From Thermoplasmata archaeon (GTDB lineage: Archaea > Thermoplasmatota > Thermoplasmata > Thermoplasmatales > Thermoplasmataceae), in NCBI GenBank assembly GCA_021804185.1, contig JAJZKL010000120.1, forward strand, positions 1 to 5,133: a stretch of 5,133 nucleotides of DNA, written 5' to 3'. The notes below the pieces were generated by a model. The model had not been told where the DNA came from, ran no database searches, and was given only the letters and a program-made list of their open reading frames with translations. Shown piece by piece: positions 1 to 4,902 of this stretch (position 1 is the first letter of the stretch; each line of letters starts with the position of its first letter). Both the position numbers and the translations under genes were made by a program.

Positions 1-93
1 CAGGAACCCCTCCTTGCGTTCAAGCAGCAAAAACTCCCTAGCTCCATTTACAGTCCTGTAAACAACCATGCCGCTGCTTTTCTCCTTTTCCAT
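1..93 (-). CDS. Nudix-family hydrolase, N-terminal fragment (cut by window edge)
   Basis: Reading leftward from an ATG at 93-91, 31 codons are open to the window edge. The residues begin MEKEKSSGMVVYR and continue through a TVNGAREFLLLERKEGF stretch. A short charged leader, then a G-x-VVYR strand, then a REFLLLERK strand followed by G-F, is the usual opening of Nudix hydrolases, especially the small archaeal diadenosine-tetraphosphatase-like (Ap4A hydrolase, MutT-like) group. The catalytic Nudix box (GX5EX7REUXEEXGU) would lie beyond the left edge, so activity cannot be confirmed. Such enzymes hydrolyse nucleoside diphosphates linked to another moiety, in the cytoplasm. A second in-frame ATG at codon 9 (69-67) is an alternative start. 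No Shine-Dalgarno is visible. The AT-rich stretch on the minus strand around 116-127 is a weak TATA candidate. The gene is divergent from the sugar-nucleotide epimerase gene and no functional link is evident. Confidence 0.66.
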   Translation of the reverse strand, partial: MEKEKSSGMVVYRTVNGAREFLLLERKEGFL

Positions 94-328
94 GAAAGCT
101 AAACACATTTGACAATTTCAACTTATTCCAATCGGAAGCACATTCAAGAAAACACCGGATACCATCGCGGGAAAATTATGGAGTCCTCGAAGAATCTTCC
201 AGGGTGTGATGTTTTCCATCGAAAAGACCGGAACTCCAGGCGGTCGGATGATATCCATAATGTGGTCCGGGCAATTTCCCCTCAATTCGCATTGGATTAT
301 TTATATATGTTCACAAATTCTCCAATCA
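94..328. other. Divergent intergenic spacer, 235 bases
   Basis: This spacer separates two divergent genes and must hold both promoters. The rightward promoter has a clear TATA box at 300-307. The leftward one is only weakly suggested around 116-127. Two short open frames cross the spacer rightward (109-342 and an in-frame extension of the epimerase from 206). Neither resembles a known protein, and the second would carry a promoter inside it. A small inverted repeat (GACCG at 226-230, CGGTC at 241-245) is too weak to call. I see no tRNA, structured RNA or insertion-sequence end here. Confidence 0.6.
300..307 (+). promoter_or_regulatory. Archaeal TATA box for the epimerase gene
   Basis: TTTATATA matches the archaeal TATA consensus very closely. 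Its centre lies about 25 bases before the ATG at 329, which is the usual archaeal TATA-to-transcription-start distance. The mRNA would therefore start at or next to the A of the ATG (leaderless), consistent with no Shine-Dalgarno being present. This also fixes the start codon at 329 rather than an upstream in-frame ATG at 206. Confidence 0.72.
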
Positions 329-1279
329 ATGTTTGCAGATAAAGACATAATCATAACCGGCGGGGCAGGCTTCATAGGATCAAATATGGCCGGGTACCTG
401 ATCAAGGGGAATCGTGTAACGGTGGTGGACAACCTGTCAAACGTGGACGAACGCTACATCTCAGGCTTAAGAAAAAACAGCAATTTCAAATTCTTGAAAG
501 TGGACATTGCAGAGGCCGGGGCTCTCGACAAAATTGGCAAGGCCGACATCGTGATCCATCTGGCAGCAAATTCTGACGTGAGGGGAGGATCTGCCAGCCC
601 TGAGACGGATTTCAGGAACAACGTCCTTGCAACATTCAACCTGCTGGAGTGGATGCGGAAAACCGGTACAGCCGAGATCCTCTTCGCTTCCAGTTCCACG
701 GTCTACGGGGAGACACAGGTGTTGCCAACCCCGGAGAATTTCGGGCCCTATATGCCAATATCCTCTTACGGCGCATCCAAGATGTCCGGCGAAGGCTTTA
801 TAACGGCTTACTCACATTATTACGGGATAAGGGGGACCATATTCAGGTTCGCTAACATTGTGGGGAGGAATTCAACCCATGGTGTCATATTTGACTTCAT
901 CAACAAGCTACGCCGGAACAGGGAAAAACTCGAGATACTCGGCGACGGGAGCCAGAGGAAATCCTATCTTCACGTCACCGACTGCATAGCCTCCATGGTC
1001 CACGTTCATGAGAGGAGCAAGGCAACGGATATATACAACCTCGGGAACCCAGGCACCACATCCGTGAGGAAGATTGCTGATACGGTCGTGGAGAAGATGC
1101 ATCTGGGAAGGGTCAAATATGATTTTACTGGAGGGATAGACGGCAGAGGATGGAAAGGAGACGTCAAGGTCGCACAGCTGGCAATCGACAAGCTCCTGTC
1201 CACCGGCTGGAAAAACAGGTACAGCAGCGATGAGGCGGTTGAACTGGCTGTTGAAGAAACCCTTGCCCAGAATCCTTAA
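329..1279 (+). CDS. NAD-dependent sugar-nucleotide epimerase/dehydratase (GalE-like extended SDR)
   Basis: The product has 316 residues, normal for this family, and is cytoplasmic. The N-terminal Rossmann fold shows TGGAGFIGS (residues 10-18, the GxxGxxG NAD-binding loop) and VVDNLS (32-37), whose Asp34 should hold the adenine ribose. HLAA at 77-80 is also typical. The active site is complete: SSSTVYGE around 121-128 supplies the Ser/Thr, and YGASK (147-151) supplies the Tyr-xxx-Lys pair. RFANIVG (about residue 212 on) and the R-S-Y-L-H-V-D-type segment near 243-249 are further family landmarks of the sugar-nucleotide domain. The TDE catalytic triad of dTDP-glucose 4,6-dehydratases is absent (STVYGE instead), which favours a 4-epimerase such as UDP-glucose/UDP-galactose or UDP-GlcNAc epimerase. 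The exact substrate cannot be read from sequence. It probably supplies sugars for glycolipids or surface glycans (inference). The start at 329 is chosen from the TATA box and because family members begin just before the Rossmann strand. Its 3' end is 14 bases from the convergent membrane-protein gene. Confidence 0.9.
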   Translation: MFADKDIIITGGAGFIGSNMAGYLIKGNRVTVVDNLSNVDERYISGLRKNSNFKFLKVDIAEAGALDKIGKADIVIHLAANSDVRGGSASPETDFRNNVLATFNLLEWMRKTGTAEILFASSSTVYGETQVLPTPENFGPYMPISSYGASKMSGEGFITAYSHYYGIRGTIFRFANIVGRNSTHGVIFDFINKLRRNREKLEILGDGSQRKSYLHVTDCIASMVHVHERSKATDIYNLGNPGTTSVRKIADTVVEKMHLGRVKYDFTGGIDGRGWKGDVKVAQLAIDKLLSTGWKNRYSSDEAVELAVEETLAQNP

Positions 1280-1293
1280 CACTGGTTATGAGT

Positions 1294-1677
1294 TTAGTGG
1301 AACGATGTCGGTATCAGCAGCGTTATGCCTACCAGTGCTGACAGTATTATCTCAAGGATCAGGAAAACTATCAGTGCAATAACCGCTATAACGAACGCCT
1401 TTACCCATCCAGTGTGAAGTTCGGTCTTGATCACATATAGCACCCCGAGGAGCCCGAATATGACACCAAGGATCGGGCTGATAAGTCCGAAGAGGAACTC
1501 AAGCACTAGAAATACGATGACGGAAGCAAGCGAGACGAACATCGCCCTGCTGAATGATATCTTTCTTGAGATGGCATCGGATGCTATCCAGATCGCAACT
1601 GAGGCGACAAGCCAGGAAAGGAACGCCACGACAATAAGTCCAAGTGCGAAAGCCGCTGTGAGTACTATGTTGAACAT
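1294..1677 (-). CDS. Uncharacterised multi-span membrane protein with internal repeat
   Basis: The product has 127 residues starting MFNIVLTAAF. It is almost entirely hydrophobic, with about four probable membrane spans near residues 4-30, 44-64, 65-84 and 92-120. Charged residues are few and cluster in short loops (around D34-R44 and K84-K93). Two halves align without gaps: SRAMFVSLASVIVFLVLEF (43-61) and VKAFVIAVIALIVFLILEI (92-110). They share the basic-Ala start, the IVFL-x-LE core and a glutamate in the same place (E60 and E109, 49 residues apart). This suggests an internal duplication of a helical unit. I do not recognise the family. The frame stays open upstream to 1839, but I chose the ATG at 1677 because a TATA-like GTTTTATC lies about 27 bases upstream and the longer version would overlap the divergent gene. 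The gene ends convergently with the epimerase gene and is divergent from the 216-residue gene. No function is proposed. Confidence 0.72.
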   Translation of the reverse strand: MFNIVLTAAFALGLIVVAFLSWLVASVAIWIASDAISRKISFSRAMFVSLASVIVFLVLEFLFGLISPILGVIFGLLGVLYVIKTELHTGWVKAFVIAVIALIVFLILEIILSALVGITLLIPTSFH

Positions 1678-1700
1678 GCATTTCAGTATGCTGCTTGAAG

Positions 1701-1708
1701 GATAAAAC
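1701..1708 (-). promoter_or_regulatory. TATA-like promoter element for the 127-residue membrane protein
   Basis: On the minus strand this reads GTTTTATC. Its centre is about 27 bases upstream of the ATG at 1677, placing the expected transcription start at the start codon. No Shine-Dalgarno is seen between. The match to the TATA consensus is moderate, but its position agrees with the promoter of the epimerase gene, so a leaderless mRNA is likely. Confidence 0.45.
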
Positions 1709-1762
1709 ACTTTTGTAATGAGCGTCGATCTCCTGTAGCCAGGGATGAGAACTCCTGACGGA

Positions 1763-1770
1763 AAAATATC
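1763..1770 (+). promoter_or_regulatory. Candidate TATA element for the 216-residue protein gene
   Basis: AAAATATC lies with its centre about 29 bases before the ATG at 1796, preceded by an A/G-rich CGGAA that could serve as a BRE. Transcription would start around 1791-1794 and leave only a few bases of leader. The match to the consensus is modest. Its main value is in supporting the first in-frame ATG as the start. Confidence 0.35.
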
Positions 1771-1795
1771 AATAACCGCCTCTAGATAACCGCCA

Positions 1796-2446
1796 ATGAT
1801 CAATACTGATCCCAGGATGTGGTCAAGACTGGTGTTCACGATCCCGGATGTGCGAACCGATATGCTACTTTACAGGGACAGATCATACCTTCTGATACCG
1901 TCGCGCAATGAAGAGAATGAATTCGTGGCCATTCCGGGGAGTGATCGTACAGAGTTCTATGTTTCCAGCACCTCACTGCAGGATCATGCAAACATCAGGG
2001 AGTTTTTCAGGAAATTATACTCATGTGAACTCGAGAAAGCGGAGCCTCCTGACCTCAGCGGAGAGATGAGGCTTATCCTGGTGAATTCATTCCTGAACAG
2101 GCGCCTGAAGGATTTTCACTTCGGCTCGCTGATGGCCTCGGTAGTGAATTTCATGGGGCCGGTCGAAGGAAGCACCCTTCGCTATGCCGTAAAGATAAGG
2201 AGCTATACGGGTAGGTTCAGTAGGGAGAAGAGGTTCTCATTTATCGTGTCTATGTCAATCTCAGGTAACAAAAATACCTCATCAGGATTTGAGGACATGG
2301 TGCGGAAGAACCTCCGGAGGATGAGACGTGAATCCGGCTGGCGTATGAAGATCAAGCGAGGCAGGACAGTAAGGTTCAGGACAGACACGCTTTCAAATCC
2401 TTTCTGCCTGAACCCATTTGTAATCATACCAGAAGATGAAAAATAA
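1796..2446 (+). CDS. Uncharacterised basic, probably soluble protein (216 residues)
   Basis: I do not recognise this family. The 216-residue product has no signal peptide, membrane span, zinc-binding cysteine cluster or nucleotide-binding loop; its two cysteines (77 and 204) are far apart. The N-terminal third looks beta-rich (RLVFTIPDV at 11-19, RSYLLIPSR at 29-37, EFVAIPG at 42-48). A helical stretch follows at about 61-82. The segment 145-156 (KRFSFIVSMSIS) looks like a strand. Residues 166-195 are strongly basic and probably helical at first (MVRKNLRRMRR at 168-178), then KIKRGRTVRFR at 185-195, which could bind nucleic acid or another polyanion (inference). Alternative in-frame starts are Met8 (1817) and Met23 (1862). 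I prefer 1796 because a TATA-like element sits just upstream. Codon use resembles the neighbours. The gene converges on the ATPase operon with 7 bases between stop codons, so a functional link is not implied. Confidence 0.68.
   Translation: MINTDPRMWSRLVFTIPDVRTDMLLYRDRSYLLIPSRNEENEFVAIPGSDRTEFYVSSTSLQDHANIREFFRKLYSCELEKAEPPDLSGEMRLILVNSFLNRRLKDFHFGSLMASVVNFMGPVEGSTLRYAVKIRSYTGRFSREKRFSFIVSMSISGNKNTSSGFEDMVRKNLRRMRRESGWRMKIKRGRTVRFRTDTLSNPFCLNPFVIIPEDEK
2439..2443 (-). terminator. Oligo-T tract downstream of atpI
   Basis: On the minus strand, 10 bases past the atpI stop, the sequence reads TTATTTTTC with five T in a row at 2443-2439. Archaeal transcription commonly ends on such U-rich stretches without a hairpin. 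The tract lies within the last codons of the convergent 216-residue gene. It would end the ATP synthase operon transcript. The call rests on position and composition only. Confidence 0.35.
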
Positions 2447-2453
2447 CTGGCAG

Positions 2454-4391
2454 CTAATCTTTTTTAATGGAATCATAGGGGACCGTGTACTTCCTTCTGG
2501 AAGAGAAGGGTTTGAAGCTTTTTCCATTTCCCCTGTAAAACTTGGAGAAAAATTCAACGAAAAGCAACCTTGCTCCCTGTATGCCTGGTTCGAAGACAGC
2601 TATTGCCAGGTTGAATATCTGCCCGACAATAAGAACTATAACTGCCACAACTGCAAATACCGGAGACTTGGCCATCCCCTTTTCGAATATCAGGTCAATG
2701 ACCGATGCAAGGATCACGGAGGCAAGCAGTATGCCTATAATCCTCAGGTATGACAGAACGTGGCTGATTATAGATGGTATCTCCATAAGTCCCTGGGTCT
2801 TTTCCGTTGCTGCTACCATTACAATGCCGGCGATCAGCAGTGCGATGGCTACCGTTGACTCGCTCAGCGGGTTCGAGAGGCTGAGACTGCGGTATATCAT
2901 CAGCAACCCGATCAGCGTGATTCCCCAGGCCAGGAAGAGCCATCCAATCTTTCCAATGGCCCCCTTGTTGTGCCCGTGCGCATGTTCATTTATAATGCCC
3001 AGTATGAGGCCGAAGGAGACCATAGCTATGCCTACAAAGCCTGAAAACAGAAGGAGCTTTCCTATATTCTTTATGGGGTCGTATAACGTGAATGGCAGGA
3101 TATGGAATCCGAAGAATGCGTTGAAGACTATCCCAGTTGCTATGGCTACTATGGAACCAGGTATCAGGGCGCGAGCCACCACTTTGAGAGACGCAGGCTT
3201 CATGATCATCAGGACAAACCCGGAAAGGGCGCGTGGTATCCTGCTCCTTGAAACGGGGTGATCCAGGCGGTGAATGATCCAGAGTGACATAAGCAGTATA
3301 ATTATGCCATATCCCCAGTCTCCGACCATCAACCCGAAAAAGAATGGAAATACAATTGCAAATATGACTGTCGGATCATACTCCGTCCCCTGCGGGAGAG
3401 AATAGAACTTAATGAAGAACTCAAACAGCCTTGTATGTTTCGGATTATCCAGCAGCGTCGGCGGTTCTTCCTTTGTCTCTACCCGGGACAGGATATACAT
3501 CCCGTCAGAAACCTCGTTCACGGTCCTGTCCAGTTCATCCAGCCTTGAGGCCGGAACCCATCCTTCGATGGTAAACACGTCCCTGTTTTCGAGCAGGTGG
3601 TTTGCAAAGTCCGCTTTCCTTGTTTCAATTTCAAGCGCTTCCCTGAGCTGCAGGATGCTCTGGTAATATTTTTCAGAAAGTTCCTTCAGTGAATGGTTTA
3701 TATCTTCCAGGGAGACAAGTTTCTCCTTCATTTTCTCATTTAGTATGCGATAATACTCCACTGGTTTGCCTGACACCTCAGGAATGTGTGAAAGATGAAT
3801 GGAAAGTTCATTTGCAGCCTTTGCAAGTTCCTGTACAGAATGGGGCGGCACTGAAATGATACGGTATCCGTCACTAACCGTTACTATTATGCTTCCCGGA
3901 ATTTTTCCTGATATGGCTCCCGCTTGTTCATCGCCCATTTCAGAGGCGAGGTAGGACTGTATCACCGGATTGTTGAATATGGACATGTCGTAGTCAATAT
4001 CCCTGATAACTTCCACGACCGACATGCGGTTCTCTATATCCCTCAGGTCTGCCCTGACAGCCTCCTCGGAATTCTTCAGCATCCTGATTTCATCATCGAT
4101 CCTTATTTCCTTTGCCCTTGCTATCATCTCGGCTGTGGAGGAGAAACTTGCTTTTCCTGCAGGTTGAATAAAGGGGAGAGCGGCTTCGAACCCTCTCATT
4201 CTCTGAAGCTGGTCGCTTATCTCACTACCAGCGCTGTCCTGTGGCGAAGCTGACAGGTAAGCCGAAAAATCCTGGCTCACCGGCTCCATCTGCATTGCCT
4301 CTGCGTTGTGAAGCGCGGAAATTATCTGCTTTTTCCTGCTGTTCGCAGCTAATATGCGTATTCTGACCATGCGCTCCGGTTTCAGGACCAT
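2454..4391 (-). CDS. atpI: A-type ATP synthase subunit I (subunit a, membrane stator)
   Basis: A complete product of 645 residues, normal for the family. It forms the proton half-channels beside the c/K ring and anchors the peripheral stalks (E/H). Residues 1-335 are the cytoplasmic part: it starts with KPERMVRIRI as usual, has helical/coiled-coil arms (about 95-130 and 215-265), and ends with the landmark IEGWVPASRLDEL (275-287) and PPTLLDNPK (310-318). The membrane part opens with TEYDPT (336-341) and FPFFFGLMVGDWGYG (348-362). Around eight spans follow, near 341-357, 360-375, 409-427, 445-467, 482-500, 512-528, 540-565 and 578-600. SYLR at 547-550 carries the essential channel arginine (Arg550), and GIQGARLLFVEFFSKFY (603-619) carries the second conserved arginine (Arg608). 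The C-terminal GNGKSFKPF is standard. The ATG is 4 bases after the subunit H stop, with GGAAGGA 7 bases upstream. This is the last gene of the operon. No truncation or missing key residue is seen. Confidence 0.96.
   Translation of the reverse strand: MVLKPERMVRIRILAANSRKKQIISALHNAEAMQMEPVSQDFSAYLSASPQDSAGSEISDQLQRMRGFEAALPFIQPAGKASFSSTAEMIARAKEIRIDDEIRMLKNSEEAVRADLRDIENRMSVVEVIRDIDYDMSIFNNPVIQSYLASEMGDEQAGAISGKIPGSIIVTVSDGYRIISVPPHSVQELAKAANELSIHLSHIPEVSGKPVEYYRILNEKMKEKLVSLEDINHSLKELSEKYYQSILQLREALEIETRKADFANHLLENRDVFTIEGWVPASRLDELDRTVNEVSDGMYILSRVETKEEPPTLLDNPKHTRLFEFFIKFYSLPQGTEYDPTVIFAIVFPFFFGLMVGDWGYGIIILLMSLWIIHRLDHPVSRSRIPRALSGFVLMIMKPASLKVVARALIPGSIVAIATGIVFNAFFGFHILPFTLYDPIKNIGKLLLFSGFVGIAMVSFGLILGIINEHAHGHNKGAIGKIGWLFLAWGITLIGLLMIYRSLSLSNPLSESTVAIALLIAGIVMVAATEKTQGLMEIPSIISHVLSYLRIIGILLASVILASVIDLIFEKGMAKSPVFAVVAVIVLIVGQIFNLAIAVFEPGIQGARLLFVEFFSKFYRGNGKSFKPFSSRRKYTVPYDSIKKD
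2460..2465 (+). terminator. Oligo-T tract downstream of the 216-residue gene
   Basis: Six T in a row follow the stop codon at 2444-2446 by 13 bases, a plausible archaeal U-tract terminator. It coincides with the lysine codons at the very end of atpI on the other strand, so the two convergent genes would each terminate inside the other. Confidence 0.35.
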
Positions 4392-4395
4392 ATCC

Positions 4396-4719
4396 TTATC
4401 CTTCCAGGTATTTCATTATCTCTTCGATGAGCACCTTTTTAATTGATTCATTGGTAAGATCCAGCTTCATCGCATCCGCCTTCTTCCTTGCTTCATCCAG
4501 TATGCGCTTTGCCTTTTCCCTGGAATCCGCTTCCGAACTCTGCATTGCTTCGTTGTACAGTCTCTGGAGTTCCTCGGTTTTGTGCTTGAGCTCATCCTCC
4601 AGTTTTGAACGTAACTCAGCCAGTTGTCTCTCCTGTTCTGCTGCCAGGTTCCGGATATCGCTTTCCGCGCTGTCTTCTGTTTCTTTTATCTCTTTCAGGT
4701 ATTCCAGATCATTATTCAA
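4396..4719 (-). CDS. ahaH: A-type ATP synthase subunit H (peripheral stalk, coiled coil)
   Basis: The product has 107 residues, typical for archaeal subunit H (subunit G in Thermus nomenclature). It pairs with subunit E to form the peripheral stalk that keeps the A3B3 head from turning against subunit I. Residues 5-88 are almost continuous heptad-like helix rich in Glu, Lys, Arg, Ala and Leu (for example AAEQERQLAELRSKLEDEL, 26-44, and KAKRILDEARKKADAMK, about 69-85). A short C-terminal helical cap follows (KKVLIEEIMKYLEG, 94-107). No membrane span is present, so it is cytoplasmic and membrane-associated through its partners. The start is TTG at 4719-4717. A stop codon in the same frame at 4728-4726 excludes a longer protein, and GGAGGTGA sits exactly 6 bases upstream. 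Identification rests on length, coiled-coil character and position directly before atpI rather than on a unique motif. Confidence 0.88.
   Translation of the reverse strand: MNNDLEYLKEIKETEDSAESDIRNLAAEQERQLAELRSKLEDELKHKTEELQRLYNEAMQSSEADSREKAKRILDEARKKADAMKLDLTNESIKKVLIEEIMKYLEG
4399..4405 (-). promoter_or_regulatory. Shine-Dalgarno for atpI
   Basis: GGAAGGA on the minus strand lies 7 bases before the atpI ATG, inside the last codons of subunit H. Together with the 4-base gap between H and I, this points to coupled translation and supports the ATG at 4391 over the in-frame Met8. Confidence 0.55.
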
Positions 4720-4725
4720 CGCCAG

Positions 4726-4733
4726 TCACCTCC
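4726..4733 (-). promoter_or_regulatory. Strong Shine-Dalgarno that sets the TTG start of subunit H
   Basis: GGAGGTGA on the minus strand is a near-full complement of the 16S rRNA tail, with exactly 6 bases to the TTG. It lies directly after the stop codon of the 55-residue protein. Its TGA is also the in-frame stop that limits the H reading frame, so TTG is the first usable start apart from a CTG two codons earlier that is too close to the motif. Confidence 0.75.
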
Positions 4734-4734
4734 A

Positions 4735-4902
4735 TCAGTTCACCACAAGAAGCCATACTATCGCAACAGAGACAAGACCACCAGCAAGAGTGATTGCCCT
4801 GATCCCAGCCCTGACACGCCTGAATCTTCTCAGGGCATCCCTTGACTCATCGGTTATCAAACCGTAGTCCGGTTTCCTGATGAACTTCTCGTAGGTCTTC
4901 AT
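4735..4902 (-). CDS. Small single-span membrane protein in the ATP synthase operon (55 residues)
   Basis: Reading leftward from the ATG at 4902-4900, a 55-codon frame begins MKTYEKFIRKPDYG and ends at TGA 4737-4735. The start overlaps the subunit D stop as ATGA, and GGAAGGG lies 8 bases upstream, so translation is probably coupled to D. The stop is 15 bases before the subunit H start. Residues 1-35 are hydrophilic and strongly basic, with an arginine-rich probable amphipathic helix (RRFRRVRAGIR, 25-35). Residues 36-54 are one hydrophobic span (AITLAGGLVSVAIVWLLVV) ending two residues from the C-terminus. By the positive-inside rule the N-terminus is cytoplasmic, like a tail-anchored protein. 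Small genes after subunit D are known in other A/V-ATPase operons (ahaG in Methanosarcina mazei, ntpH in Enterococcus hirae, from memory), but I cannot show homology. A minor subunit or assembly factor of the membrane sector is possible (inference). The tight packing and clean signals make it very likely a real gene. Confidence 0.8.
   Translation of the reverse strand: MKTYEKFIRKPDYGLITDESRDALRRFRRVRAGIRAITLAGGLVSVAIVWLLVVN

Noticed and set aside
226..245. Small inverted repeat GACCG/CGGTC with a 10-base loop
   Set aside because: A 5-base stem is within chance expectation, and it sits away from the promoter and from any T tract.
206..328. In-frame upstream extension of the epimerase by 41 residues (start at 206)
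   Set aside because: It would place the TATA box inside the coding region, adds residues before the Rossmann strand that family members lack, and does not look like a signal or targeting sequence.
109..342. 77-codon rightward open frame in the divergent spacer
   Set aside because: No recognisable protein features. It overlaps the epimerase start and promoter in another frame and has no ribosome site or well-placed promoter.
1294..1677. Idea that the 127-residue membrane protein is the missing K (c-ring proteolipid) subunit, given the repeated in-helix glutamate
   Set aside because: It lacks the glycine-rich first helix and the usual P-E-T/Q-type surroundings of the ion-binding glutamate, and it has its own promoter outside the operon. 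The resemblance is limited to an acidic residue in a hydrophobic helix.
1678..1839. 54-residue upstream extension of the 127-residue membrane protein
   Set aside because: It overlaps the start of the divergent gene, contains the likely TATA element, and is much less hydrophobic than the rest of the protein.
2542..3261. 239-codon rightward open frame antisense to atpI
   Set aside because: It is the shadow of a clearly identified gene. The translation is low-complexity, with many Met/Ile/Thr residues from reverse reading of hydrophobic codons.
2454..4391. Subunit I oddities: Gln605 where eukaryotic homologues have His (GIQGAR versus IHALR), and a His-rich loop EHAHGH at 469-474
   Set aside because: As far as I recall, both are common among archaeal subunit I proteins, so they do not mark anything unusual here.
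4427..4867. 146-codon rightward open frame antisense to subunit H and the small gene
   Set aside because: A Ser/Leu-rich product is the expected mirror of a coiled-coil gene; no promoter or family signature.
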